Source: Tritrichomonas musculus
Taxonomy: Eukaryota; Parabasalia; Tritrichomonadida; Tritrichomonadidae
Direction of reading: 5' to 3'
Assembly: GCA_039105265.1 (NCBI GenBank)
Contig: JAPFFF010000001.1
Coordinates: 3,410,001 to 3,474,000, forward strand
DNA length: 64,000 nt
The position numbers were made by a program, and so were the translations under genes. Shown here piece by piece: positions 41,426 through 51,070 of the stretch. The first letter of the stretch is position 1, and each line of letters opens with the position of its first letter. The notes under the pieces were generated by a model. That model was not told the DNA's origin. It did not search any database and saw only the letters and a list, made by a program, of their open reading frames with translations.

Positions 41426-41459
41426 TTTGAATTAAAATCATGTTTGAATTAAAATCATG
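41426..41459 (+). repeat. 17-bp tandem duplication over a start codon
   Basis: TTTGAATTAAAATCATG occurs twice in direct succession (41426-41442, 41443-41459), within the 38-base spacer between two divergent genes. The second copy ends in the ATG at 41457 that opens the Nop14-like frame. The first copy ends in an ATG at 41440 that is out of frame and opens a 15-codon upstream frame. Confidence 0.9.
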
Positions 41460-42686
41460 TTCGACCAGTTTAATTCAGAATTTATAATATTCATGAATAA
41501 GAAGAATCGATTCCCTCCGCCTCCACAGCCAAATGACACAGCCTTTCTTTTAAAAAAGATTAATCAATTATGTCATTCTAATGTTACTAATTTTTCTGGG
41601 GCTCTAGATACTTTATCAAAATCATTAAATAATCCTACTATTCCTTCATCAAAAGCAATTTATCTTGCATCAAAACTTGCTTCATCTGATCAGGATTTAT
41701 CATTTACTTGGGTTGATGGCGTAATCAACCATTTCACAACTTTTTCATCAAACGAAAATGATTGGTTTTCAGAACCACAGTCAAATTATTTCTTGTTTGC
41801 TTTTAACATTTCAATTGGAACTCATCGTGAAACACAACTTAGAATTATGGCTGATTATGTTCTTTCAAAGTTTATTCCTCAAACAAGAATTCAGCTTATT
41901 GATCATCTCAAAATTGCCTCTGTTATTGTTCAACATCATAAGTCTCACCATGATATTTATCCATCTGGGCCAATTTACTTAATTCAACTAATTCTTTCAA
42001 GACCAGAAGAGTTTCATTTTACAATCGCAAAAACTTTTATAGAATCTGCTGTTCGTCTTCTCGATACATTAGTTTCTTCAGGCGGGCCTATATTAGAAAT
42101 GTTGCCAGAATTATTGCAAAGTATTAATCAGCCATCAAAATTGATTGAAATTGCAACATCTTCACTATCATCAGTGTCACAATTGACACCAAGCACAATT
42201 GAAACATTGAGGAAGCTCAATGAGCAAGCAAAAGCAGTTTCTTCTAGTCGAATCGATGAATTTTTATCGCGTCGTATTTTCCCACCAATGATTCAAATGA
42301 TACAACCAATGCTTACTAATAAACCAATTGATGAAGAAAAGAAACTTAAGAAGATAATGAAGAAAGAACGCAGAAAGGCGAAACGTGCAATTGAGGAGTC
42401 AAGAAAAGCAGTTCTTAAAGATAAAATTGAAAAGAAAATTAAGCATAAAGAAGAAAAAGATAATGAATACAAGAAGAATATTGCAATGCTTGAAAGAGAA
42501 AGAACTTATGATCTCAATATGGCAGCACAACCAGCAAACGATGGTGAAGAAGAGGAAGATAAAAACCAATCAGAAAATGAAGATGAAGAAATCAAAAAAT
42601 TAACAAAGAAGTTAAATAATAGGGATCCTGATATTGAAGATGATGACGATGATGAAGAAGATGACGACAGTGGCGAAGAAGATTAA
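41457..42686 (+). CDS. Nop14-like nucleolar protein (short form)
   Basis: Protein of 409 residues. The helical middle is followed by a basic stretch at about 285-350 (KLKKIMKKERRKAKRAIEES, then KDKIEKKIKHKEEKDNEYKK), which follows the C-terminus of Nop14 (KKERKGAIRELRKDARFIA, then RERLKEKKEKDAAYH). Nop14 acts in processing of the small ribosomal subunit in the nucleolus. The usual protein is 800-900 residues, so this would be the C-terminal half only. The tail is an unusually acidic Asp/Glu run. The start could instead be the Met at 41493 (MNKKNRFPPPP). Assignment is moderate. Confidence 0.55.
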   Translation: MFDQFNSEFIIFMNKKNRFPPPPQPNDTAFLLKKINQLCHSNVTNFSGALDTLSKSLNNPTIPSSKAIYLASKLASSDQDLSFTWVDGVINHFTTFSSNENDWFSEPQSNYFLFAFNISIGTHRETQLRIMADYVLSKFIPQTRIQLIDHLKIASVIVQHHKSHHDIYPSGPIYLIQLILSRPEEFHFTIAKTFIESAVRLLDTLVSSGGPILEMLPELLQSINQPSKLIEIATSSLSSVSQLTPSTIETLRKLNEQAKAVSSSRIDEFLSRRIFPPMIQMIQPMLTNKPIDEEKKLKKIMKKERRKAKRAIEESRKAVLKDKIEKKIKHKEEKDNEYKKNIAMLERERTYDLNMAAQPANDGEEEEDKNQSENEDEEIKKLTKKLNNRDPDIEDDDDDEEDDDSGEED

Positions 42687-42991
42687 GACGAATAACTTGT
42701 GTTTAAACTTTTCAATGTTAATAAAGAAAATTCTCTAGTATTTTAATACTTAAGCTCTTATTTTTCCAAAAAAAAAAAAAGATAAACGCTATAATAGTTA
42801 TTTATTAATAAGAATAAAAACAAACCTCATATTTGTGCATTCAATAAACGCAAAAATTAAAACTTTCGATAAGCACGAAAACATTGATCAATATATAAAT
42901 GAATAATAATAATCATAATATTTTTCCCTTATAATGGCAATTAAGGGGAATAAAGAAAGAAGTATAGAGAAAAAAGCTTCCAAAAAAGTAT
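42687..42991. other. Convergent spacer with poly-A tract
   Basis: Spacer between the Nop14-like gene (plus) and the coiled-coil gene (minus), with an A run near 42769. No gene seen. Confidence 0.35.
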
Positions 42992-44512
42992 CTACTGTTT
43001 GTGTATTTTGGGAAGCTTTAATGAAGTTCGTGTATAAATTATTGAGTTAATTGCTCTTCTCTGTCTGAATAACTCTTCGGAGGTTCTTTCGTTTGAAGTT
43101 GGAAAACCTGATCCAGTATTTCTTAACGATCGAGAATTTCCATTGCTCCTTTGACTTTTTGCACGTGACCTTTTACTTCCTGCGGTTTCTGTCCAGTTTG
43201 ATCTTGAACTTTTATTTCCTCGGGCAGACATGTACATGCTGCTTGAAAAGGTTGAATTGCCTATTTGGGACGGAGATTTTGAGGTGGTTCTGCTATTCAA
43301 ATGTGATGGACAGCCAGTCATTGCTGTTAATGAAAGCTCTTCTGCTTCTTGTGATTTTATTTGAAGACGTTTGAGTGCTTTTTTATATTGATCGACTTGT
43401 TTTTTCTTTTGATTTGTCATGTTATCAATTTGAAATTGAGCCTGCTCTTGTTTGCTGGCAATTTTCTTTTCAATTTGAGAAATGAAAGCTTCTCTTTTGA
43501 GAGTAAGGTCTTGATGATATTTATCAAGGAAACCTCTCTCTTCATCACGTTTCTGTTTTTCTATTCGTTCATGCATTTCAGCAGCTTCTTCAAATCTATT
43601 TGCTGACAGTAAATATTCTTTCTTTTTCTTGAGATCAGAAACAATCCCAGAATATTTGCAATAAGTGATAGGGATTTCGTCACTTTGAAATTGTTGATCA
43701 AACTCCTCAAGTCTTTCGTTTTGCTCTTTAACTAGTAGATTTATATCATTTTCGAGTTGGATTTTTGCTGATTCAATTTTTGCATTCCATTCTTGTTTAA
43801 GCCTAGCAAGATCAAAGTTCATGTTTAATACTTTTGTTTCTAGTTCCATGGCTTTATCTGCTGTCATTCGTTCGTATTGAAAGCTCGTTGTTAACATTTC
43901 AAGCTTTCGCGCGGCTTCAAAATACTTACCTGCATCTTTGTATTTGCAATTTTTGACAGATTGTTTTTGAAGTCTTCGTAATTCTGGAATAAGCTTTTTA
44001 ATGAGCCTTCGATCTAGGTTTTCGTAATCTTCATCAAGAACAAGCTGGACGCCAAGGGCCATCTCTTCCGGAGTAAAATTAAGCTGGTCTTTTCTCTTTT
44101 CTTCTCTTTCAGCTAAATAAATTTGATATTCTTTTAATTCATTTAAATGTTCTCTATCCTTTTCTGTCATATCATCTTCTTCAGGAACATCAAAATCTAT
44201 TTTTAAAGCAATTGGAGAAGATGAGCCAGAAGAGTTATTTGATTTGGCCGAATAGTTTTCAATATAATTGATAGCTTCTTTTATGACTGATGCGTTCTTT
44301 GAACTTCCTCTATCAACAAATTCTTTATATTTTGAAGATAGTTGTGGATATAAATCTTCGAATAGATTTGGATGAATTTTATCAAGAGACAAGCCTTCAA
44401 GAATTGATTCGATTATTTCAGATATATCGTTACAATTATCTTGCGTATAAGTATATTTAGATCTGATAGAACGGGGCGAATTTCGAGGACCGTTAGGAAG
44501 TTTAATATTCAT
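42992..44512 (-). CDS. Coiled-coil protein, parabasalid-type
   Basis: Protein of 506 residues. The N-terminal 100 are Ser/Asn-rich; residues about 120-385 are helical and mostly coiled coil (for example EWNAKIESAKIQLENDINLL and QIEKKIASKQEQAQFQIDN). The last 110 residues are Ser/Arg/Asn-rich and basic. No enzyme motif is present. A helix pair KYKDAGKYFEAARKLE and ANRFEEAAEMHERIEKQ hints at repeat-like capping motifs. Such proteins are common in parabasalids and are often cytoskeletal, but no named family is recognised. The ATG is at 44512; an initiator-like TCATT lies 19 bases before it. Confidence 0.7.
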   Translation of the reverse strand: MNIKLPNGPRNSPRSIRSKYTYTQDNCNDISEIIESILEGLSLDKIHPNLFEDLYPQLSSKYKEFVDRGSSKNASVIKEAINYIENYSAKSNNSSGSSSPIALKIDFDVPEEDDMTEKDREHLNELKEYQIYLAEREEKRKDQLNFTPEEMALGVQLVLDEDYENLDRRLIKKLIPELRRLQKQSVKNCKYKDAGKYFEAARKLEMLTTSFQYERMTADKAMELETKVLNMNFDLARLKQEWNAKIESAKIQLENDINLLVKEQNERLEEFDQQFQSDEIPITYCKYSGIVSDLKKKKEYLLSANRFEEAAEMHERIEKQKRDEERGFLDKYHQDLTLKREAFISQIEKKIASKQEQAQFQIDNMTNQKKKQVDQYKKALKRLQIKSQEAEELSLTAMTGCPSHLNSRTTSKSPSQIGNSTFSSSMYMSARGNKSSRSNWTETAGSKRSRAKSQRSNGNSRSLRNTGSGFPTSNERTSEELFRQRRAINSIIYTRTSLKLPKIHKQ

Positions 44513-44528
44513 AATTTTATCTGTTAGG

Positions 44529-44533
44529 AATGA
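44529..44533 (-). promoter_or_regulatory. Initiator-like TCATT of coiled-coil gene
   Basis: TCATT on the minus strand, its A 19 bases before the ATG at 44512; fits the trichomonad initiator. Confidence 0.5.
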
Positions 44534-45429
44534 AAGTTATTTTTTCACAAAAAGTTGCATTATTTTAATTGAATAGAATTTTATGATATTAGTTTAATAA
44601 ACAATTTTAATTATTTAGAAAGAAACATTACTAATTGTTATTAAATAATGATCGTGATGAATCATATAATTGAAAATTTTCAAATAGATCTGTTAATGTA
44701 TTTTTTACAATAATATGGTTAGAATTATTTATTCGAAAACGTTATTTCAATTTTAACTTTAATATCTAAAAAATTATATTTAATTTCATGGATTTAAATT
44801 ATGCAAATTTATTTTTATAAATATAAATATTGTTATAGTTTAACTTTTACTCAAGATAATTATTTATTTAATGATATATTGTTTATATAAAAAATATTAT
44901 AAAAATGTTACAATTTTTTATATCATTTATTCAAAAGATACGAAAGAAAAGAATAATTTTTTCTTAATAACTAAATTGAATTAATTTTTTTAATATCATA
45001 ATAACGCTTAATATTTAATTATAATATACAATTTAATTTATTATGCTGGATTTTATCTCATTAAATTGAGATATTCATGATATAAAAAAAATACTATTAA
45101 ATTTCAAATTCAATATATATTAAAAATTGAATTTTTATTTGAAAGTATCAATTTGAAAAATTCAAATTGAAACCTAAACCATAAAAATTACAAATTATTT
45201 ATTGAATTTTGTGAAATTTCTAAAACCATTTGGCTATTTTTTTGGGGGAAATAAAGCATTTTTTGATAATCATTTTTATATAGAGCATGCAAACAACCTA
45301 ATTTAAATCAAATTTTTTATAGAATAAAATCATCATCTTATAAACGCCATCAACAAAAAATAAAATAAAACTTAATTATCAATCACTTAAAAGTGAAAAT
45401 AATAATAATAAGAATATAAATAAAGCACA
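44534..45429. other. AT-rich spacer
   Basis: About 900 bases of very AT-rich DNA between two minus-strand genes. No coding frame, TIR or strong repeat recognised. Confidence 0.4.
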
Positions 45430-47232
45430 TTAAGTAGTCTTCTTCCTTCTCCTTCTTACATGATGCTTATTTGTAGTGTTTTGGTTGTTATCATCATTAT
45501 TTTGAACAAGTGGTGGTTGATTGTTTTTCATCATGTTTGATTGTAAGTAAACTTCTTTTTCATCAGTTTTAATATCACAAAATTGTTGGAAAATTTGCGT
45601 ATTAATGAATAAATCAAAGAATTCTTTCCAATCAGGATTGATGGAGCTTACAAAGAGTTCATGATTGAAAATTGTAACTGGTTTATTTGCATCAGTTGTG
45701 TCGGACACAAAGCAAGGATTCATCAAATAAGAAATTGTTTCAGGCAACCCTTTCCTAAATGCATCAACTACTTGATCATTAACAGCTTCTGTCAAAATAT
45801 ATTTTGGTGGATCATTGTATATTGTTAATTGAGGGAAAGCGAATCCACTAGTTCTTTCAATGAAAGCATCGAAATCAGGATTATCTTCCAAATCTTTCTT
45901 TATTATACCTTTTTTGATGAACTTTGGAGGTGGAATAATTTTTGCTTTATGTAATTCAAATAAAAGATTAATTTGCTCTTCCACTTTTTCGTAGTCAGGG
46001 AATATTGGCGTTACTTTCCTTTCAATTATAGTATCTGTGTCAAGGTTAATAACAGTTATTTCACTCTCTGGATGTAACTGGAGTCCTTCTTCATTAACAA
46101 CAACGCCAATGATGAAAGGAGTTGGACTGTCGAGAAGAGGAAGGAAATTCTCGTTGTTTGGAATAACTGGCATGATAACAACGCATGGTTCAAATGGATT
46201 TAAAATGTTAACTGCAGCTAATATGGATAATGTTAATCGGGTTGGATCTTTTGAGATGAAAACAAGTTGTGAATCAAGAAGCATTAATGAATAAACTTTA
46301 GTTATGTTCCTGACTGATAAAGCTGAAAATAAATATGATAAAGAAGGGCCTAAAATATATTTGTCGGGAGTTTCGAGAGCTGGAATAGAGAGCATATAAT
46401 GATTGTTTCGATCCATTGGCAAAATTTTTGGAAATGGTGCAAGTTCGATAGTGTAAAAAAAATCTAATTCTTGGAGGAACTTGCGAGGTATTCTAATACT
46501 ATTCATACTCTGTGATCCTCCTCCCCATCGAAGACCAGGGAGCAAAACCGTTTCAGCTTCACTTGGAGTATCAAACTTTAAGTCAGGATTGGGATGAAAC
46601 TTGTAGGCCAATTTTTGATTAATCCATAAAACTAAAAGACAAGAAAATTGAAATGTTGGAGCAATTAAAGGTTGCGTTGTTAAAAAACAAATGCAAAAGA
46701 GATATTTGGATGAATCAGCATCAAAGAAAAAGCTATTCCGAACATGGGTAACATCAAATTGGGTGCAGATACCATATACTGGTATTTGTTCACCGTTAAC
46801 ATTTTTGTTGATACGAAAAACGAATTGATCGTGTATATAATTTTGGCCAGGAGGAACGGGTTGCACTCCATTTGGAAAACAAAAGCTTACGACCCGCTCA
46901 TATTCACTGGGCTCCAATATTAATGGGGCAGATGGGTACATCATAAGAATTTTTGGGGTTAAATTAGGATTTTCTGGAACATCAACTTTTAATGGTAGGC
47001 CAACAATTAAAAAATGATCATAAGGCGTTTTTTTGTGTTCTGATACCGCTTTTAACGAAGCATTAGGGGAGATACACTGGCTCATTCTTTTCATATCGAG
47101 AGATTTTCGAATTGAATTATCATAGCTGATAGAAACGGGCATTGTAGATTGGCGAGTCATTGGCTTGCGCGCTTGAAATTGAGTTATTTCGTCGACAATC
47201 ATATCTTCATGGTCGTCTGAGTTCAGAGTCAT
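45430..47232 (-). CDS. DENN domain protein (putative Rab GEF)
   Basis: Protein of 600 residues; the ATG at 47232 is chosen because the longer open frame starts with TTG. The three parts of the DENN module are visible: uDENN (HFLIVGLPLKV, ILMMYPSAPL, VVSFCFPNGV), cDENN (about 290-390: SALSVRNITKVYSLMLLDSQ, LSILAAVNILNPF, then FIIGV) and dDENN near the end (DWKEFFDLFINTQIFQQFC). DENN proteins exchange nucleotide on Rab GTPases and serve membrane traffic. The C-terminus is Asn/Arg/Lys-rich and probably disordered. The Rab partner is not known. Confidence 0.85.
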   Translation of the reverse strand: MTLNSDDHEDMIVDEITQFQARKPMTRQSTMPVSISYDNSIRKSLDMKRMSQCISPNASLKAVSEHKKTPYDHFLIVGLPLKVDVPENPNLTPKILMMYPSAPLILEPSEYERVVSFCFPNGVQPVPPGQNYIHDQFVFRINKNVNGEQIPVYGICTQFDVTHVRNSFFFDADSSKYLFCICFLTTQPLIAPTFQFSCLLVLWINQKLAYKFHPNPDLKFDTPSEAETVLLPGLRWGGGSQSMNSIRIPRKFLQELDFFYTIELAPFPKILPMDRNNHYMLSIPALETPDKYILGPSLSYLFSALSVRNITKVYSLMLLDSQLVFISKDPTRLTLSILAAVNILNPFEPCVVIMPVIPNNENFLPLLDSPTPFIIGVVVNEEGLQLHPESEITVINLDTDTIIERKVTPIFPDYEKVEEQINLLFELHKAKIIPPPKFIKKGIIKKDLEDNPDFDAFIERTSGFAFPQLTIYNDPPKYILTEAVNDQVVDAFRKGLPETISYLMNPCFVSDTTDANKPVTIFNHELFVSSINPDWKEFFDLFINTQIFQQFCDIKTDEKEVYLQSNMMKNNQPPLVQNNDDNNQNTTNKHHVRRRRKKTT

Positions 47233-47498
47233 TTGAAAGATAAATAAAAAAGAAACTAGGAAGTTTTGAGAGCGTTCTAAAAACAAAGTATTTAATTTTT
47301 TTGCTTAAAACATTCAATTTTTGTTGCAAAAAATTATTGATTGATAAAAATAGAGATTCAAAAGGTAATAGAAAAAAGTGCTTTTTTATCTATCAAAAAA
47401 ATAAGCATTTGTTATTAATTTTATTAAAATTATACTTAGCAATATTTTTTTTTTAACATTTTATTGTTAAAAAAAGTATTAATACATTTAAATTATTA
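47233..47498. other. 5' flank of DENN gene
   Basis: AT-rich DNA between the DENN gene start and the MULE target duplication. The transposon inserted about 270 bases upstream of this gene. Confidence 0.4.
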
Positions 47499-47507
47499 AA
47501 TATAAAC
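47499..47507 (+). repeat. Target-site duplication, left (AATATAAAC)
   Basis: The 9-bp AATATAAAC directly left of the MULE; an identical copy is at 51062-51070. Nine bases is the length typical of MULE insertions. Confidence 0.9.
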
Positions 47508-47984
47508 GGCTAAAATTTTTTTTCAACACAAACTCGCGCCCACTTTTTGAAAGCAAGGTTGCAAATAACAATAGAAAAAAAATTGAATAAAAGGTGATTA
47601 TTTTTTGAATAGCTTATACAAAAAGTGATATCTTTTTCAGTGAATATACAAATATTGATCGTATAGGTAAAAAAAAATGTTAAAAATAATTTTCAACAAA
47701 AACCCCGCTATTTTATTATATGTTTAATTTATTATATTAATATCTAATCAACGTTCTTGAAAGGGCATCAGTTGCCTTAGCAAAACAGGCATTTGTTTCT
47801 AATATGAAACAAATTATGGTTTGAAATTAGTATAATAATTAAACATATTGTAAATAATATGAAATTCTTTGTATATATCAGGGCCATTTTATATCAGTTA
47901 TAAACGAGGATTCTAACAACAATTAAGCATCTTATACGTTGTTTAAATATCTCACTCATGCACTTCTCTCAGGCTAATAATCTT
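47508..47984 (+). repeat. MULE left terminal inverted repeat
   Basis: About 477 bp, mirrored by 50585-51061. Landmarks shared with the right arm are AAACTCGCGCCCACTTTTTG near the end, the AAAACAGGCATTTGTTTC block, and TTAAGCATCTTATACGTTG. Inner edges drift after AGGCTAAT. Confidence 0.95.
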
Positions 47985-48225
47985 CTAATAACATTTCAAT
48001 ATCCCTAATTTACTTGATTTAGATAATAAATCTAATAATTCTTACTTTTATTTTATGGTTAAACATTCTTTTATTAATTTGACATATACTCTAAAATTCC
48101 ATTTTATTTTTTTAATTCTGGTAGAAAATTATCATTTATTTAAAGATTTCTCTGTACCATTGTTTTTTTAAATAAATGATTTTTCTTATTTCCATTAATT
48201 TGACCAAAATTTTTTGTCAAATTTG

Positions 48226-49398
48226 ATGTTTCAAAAGCTTCCAAATCAAGAAGATTCAAATGAATATTTCCTAAAACCATTGAATCCACTGCTATTAAAG
48301 GAAAATAAAAATCGAGAAAAATCCAAAAATGTTATTGAGCTAGTGCCTTTTGATAATGATGAATTTAATTTTATTTCATTTGTCGATTTTGCCTACGCAG
48401 TTCATGAAACTTTTATAGTTATCGATATTAAACAAACAAAAAAAGAAACGACAACAATAGAACTTATGAGAAAAAAGAGACAGTCTTTTGTTCAATCAAT
48501 TTTTTATGATTTTCGAATTGAAATTGCAGATAAATTTAAAAGTTTTTGTGTTTTTATTAAGAATAATATGACAAATTTTGATTACAAATTCAAAGTTGGT
48601 ATTGAATGTATCAGGTTGCAATGGAGAAAAAGATTTAATCCATTTTTTAAAGCTATTGAAATTGGTCAATTACAAAAAAGTTCTTTAATCTATGAAACAG
48701 CTATTTTCTTTTCTAAAAACGCAGAACTCTGTCATCACTGTATTTTGATATTTTTTATGAAAATCGCTAACACAAAAACAGATTTATTTGATAAATGTAT
48801 TAACAATCAAAATAGTATTGAAGATATATTGTTTTATTGTCCTGGATTTATTCAAATTAATTGCTCTAAAAATGATATCAATGATATCAGAACGATATCA
48901 AAAATTTTTCCATGGACATTTCCATTAATAAATTTATTTCATTTTATTGAATTGGACGGTTCTTTTCGTGCTGTAAAACCTTATACTTTCTGCGTGGCAC
49001 AAGGAATCATTTTCAATGAATCTTTTCCAATCGCCATTACCATCACTCCATCTGAATCTACTGAATTGTATTCCATGATTTTTGACAGAATTAATGAAAT
49101 CACTCAAAAAAAAATTAACTGGAGCGGAAAGTTGATATTATCCGACATGGGAAAAGCTCTAAAATCAGTTTGCGATCATTACAATTTCATGCAATTCTTC
49201 AGTCATCGCCATATAATTGAACACTTTGGTTCAAATTCTGTTCTTGGAAATTTGTGCAGGAAAATCTTAAAAGCTTTTGATCCAATTGAATACGGCCAAA
49301 TATGTATTGAAATCAAAGAAATACTCGAATGCACAAAAAAGAAAGGCAAACACAAAATGCAACAAACCAAGATACAGAAAACAAAATTAAAGATTTAG
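48226..49398 (+). CDS. MULE transposase, first frame (DDE: two Asp)
   Basis: Frame of 390 residues from the ATG at 48226 (the longer frame starts by TTG). It carries the first two catalytic acids of a MULE DDE transposase: D244 in FIELDGSFRAVKPY and D307 in LILSDMGKALKSV, followed by HRHIIEHFG. The third acid lies in the second frame. The reading ends 57 bases after a slippery heptamer, so normal translation would give a protein without the third acid and without the zinc finger. Either a programmed -1 shift or a frame mutation explains this. Confidence 0.85.
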   Translation: MFQKLPNQEDSNEYFLKPLNPLLLKENKNREKSKNVIELVPFDNDEFNFISFVDFAYAVHETFIVIDIKQTKKETTTIELMRKKRQSFVQSIFYDFRIEIADKFKSFCVFIKNNMTNFDYKFKVGIECIRLQWRKRFNPFFKAIEIGQLQKSSLIYETAIFFSKNAELCHHCILIFFMKIANTKTDLFDKCINNQNSIEDILFYCPGFIQINCSKNDINDIRTISKIFPWTFPLINLFHFIELDGSFRAVKPYTFCVAQGIIFNESFPIAITITPSESTELYSMIFDRINEITQKKINWSGKLILSDMGKALKSVCDHYNFMQFFSHRHIIEHFGSNSVLGNLCRKILKAFDPIEYGQICIEIKEILECTKKKGKHKMQQTKIQKTKLKI

Positions 49399-50435
49399 AA
49401 ATAATGATTAATGGAGATAATGGAGATGTTAAGAGTAATTATTTTTATTTGAAATGGGCGCTGTGGGTTCGCGGAAGTTATCACGTTGGAAGATGCACAA
49501 ATCATAATGAGAGCTTTCATTCTGTAATAAACGGCACATTAAATTACACTAAATCATTCAAAAAAAACTTTTCAAATTTAATTCAACAAACACTTAAGCA
49601 CTGCTCAAATTTGAAGAAAAGGATAGGTACATCAATAAAAAGAAAAGTGAAAGCAATAATTCAATTTGTTATAAATAAAACCAAGAATGTTTCTTTTAAC
49701 ATAATGTGCCTATGCGATGAAAATTGTCATTGTAATGAAGGAGAATATAATAAACAAATACACGGAGCTGAAATACCTTGTACACATCAAATTTTATTAC
49801 CTGCCAAAGCAGAAATTGAAATGATTATCAAAAAACTTACCAATAATAAAGATGGAATAACAATAAATTGTTTAGTTTATTCAATACTTAATTACTACAA
49901 ATTTTTCAAACGTATTTATGATGAAAATTACCAAAAACTTGCTGATGACATAATCAAAAATACGAATTTCAATTTTTCAATTCAGTTTAATCATAATGGT
50001 TTTATTCAAATTATAGCTGCAATCTTAAAATGCTTTCGATTTGATTTCCCTGAGGTTCCTGTTATTGATCAAATCTATGATCATGCTCATGAAATAAAGT
50101 ACACCTATTTTGATCCCTCAGAAAGACACCCCGAAGAACAATCAAATAATCATGAGCAATATTTTATAAAGGATGATGAATCTGATTATTTTCAGCATTT
50201 CCAAGTTGGTTATGAAAATAAAGGGAAAGAAATACTTTTTGAAACGATAAATGAGGTTTTGAATGTATACACAGAAATTATACCTCAAAATTCATCATAT
50301 GAATTGTGTATTGATGAGTTTTTGAAATATATGGTTGAAAAAAATGATGATATTGCAAAATCGATAGCAAAATTCAAGATTGCTTGTTGGAAGAAAGCAG
50401 ATAAATTGATGCATTTGAATAGATTTTTTACATAA
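49329..50435 (+). CDS. MULE transposase, second frame (third acid and SWIM finger)
   Basis: Open in the -1 frame relative to the first part; the overlap window is 49311-49398. It carries the probable catalytic Glu in CTNHNESFHSV (codon at 49509) and a SWIM-type zinc finger CxC...CxH (CHCNEGEYNKQIHG, then PCTHQ) at about 49724-49787. This layout (DDE then SWIM) is that of eukaryotic MULE transposases. The nominal ATG at 49329 is internal to the first frame and probably not the true start. The C-terminal 200 residues are divergent. Confidence 0.8.
   Translation: MHKKERQTQNATNQDTENKIKDLEIMINGDNGDVKSNYFYLKWALWVRGSYHVGRCTNHNESFHSVINGTLNYTKSFKKNFSNLIQQTLKHCSNLKKRIGTSIKRKVKAIIQFVINKTKNVSFNIMCLCDENCHCNEGEYNKQIHGAEIPCTHQILLPAKAEIEMIIKKLTNNKDGITINCLVYSILNYYKFFKRIYDENYQKLADDIIKNTNFNFSIQFNHNGFIQIIAAILKCFRFDFPEVPVIDQIYDHAHEIKYTYFDPSERHPEEQSNNHEQYFIKDDESDYFQHFQVGYENKGKEILFETINEVLNVYTEIIPQNSSYELCIDEFLKYMVEKNDDIAKSIAKFKIACWKKADKLMHLNRFFT
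49335..49341 (+). promoter_or_regulatory. Candidate -1 slippery site A AAA AAG
   Basis: The heptamer A AAA AAG lies in the overlap of the two transposase frames, with zero-frame codons ACA AAA AAG, the exact X XXY YYZ phasing needed for -1 frameshifting. After a slip, translation continues in the second frame. No GC-rich stem is evident just downstream, which weakens the case. Loss or gain of one A in this tract by mutation or sequencing error is the alternative. Confidence 0.5.
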
Positions 50436-50584
50436 GAGTTAAAAAAGATTAATAAATAAAGAAAATAATTAATATTAATTTATCATTTAATTAAAATTAA
50501 GTTGAATATTACAAATAATTTAATGATCTAATAATATAATAATTGATACAACGCCTTATTTGATTGTCTTCTAACTGATATTAA

Positions 50585-51061
50585 AAAGATAATTAGCCTG
50601 AGAAAAGTGCATGAGTGAGATATTTAAACAACGTATAAGATGCTTAATTGTTGTTAGAATCCTCGTTTATAACTGATATAAAATGGCCCTGATATATACA
50701 AAGAATTTCATATTATTTACAATATGTTTAATTATTATACTAATTTCAAACCATAATTTGTTTCATATTAGAAACAAATGCCTGTTTTGCTAAGGCAACT
50801 GATGCCCTTTCAAGAACGTTGATTAGATATTAATATAATAAATTAAACATATCATAAAATAGCGGGGTTTTTGTTGAAAATTATTTTTAACATTTTTTTT
50901 TACCTATACGATCAACATTTGTATATTCACTGAAAAAGATATCACTTTTTGTATAAGCTATTCAAAAAATAATCACCTTTTATTCAATTTTTTTCTATTG
51001 TTATTTGCAACCTTGCTTTCAAAAAGTGGGCGCGAGTTTGTTTTGAAAAATGTTTTTAGCC
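50585..51061 (-). repeat. MULE right terminal inverted repeat
   Basis: Reverse complement of 47508-47984 with few differences. Ends in TTTTAGCC followed by the target duplication. Confidence 0.95.
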
Positions 51062-51070
51062 AATATAAAC
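51062..51070 (+). repeat. Target-site duplication, right (AATATAAAC)
   Basis: Exact copy of 47499-47507. Confidence 0.9.

Larger units (their letters stand above)
47508..51061 (+). mobile_element. Near-complete MULE transposon
   Basis: A 3554-bp element with ends GGCTAAAA...TTTTAGCC, terminal inverted repeats of about 477 bp and a perfect 9-bp target duplication. It carries a DDE transposase split into two overlapping frames (48226-49398 and 49329-50435) and a SWIM-type zinc finger. The near identity of its long TIRs (about half a dozen differences seen by eye) indicates a young insertion. It lies upstream of the DENN gene, in front of the transposon-rich block. Confidence 0.95.
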
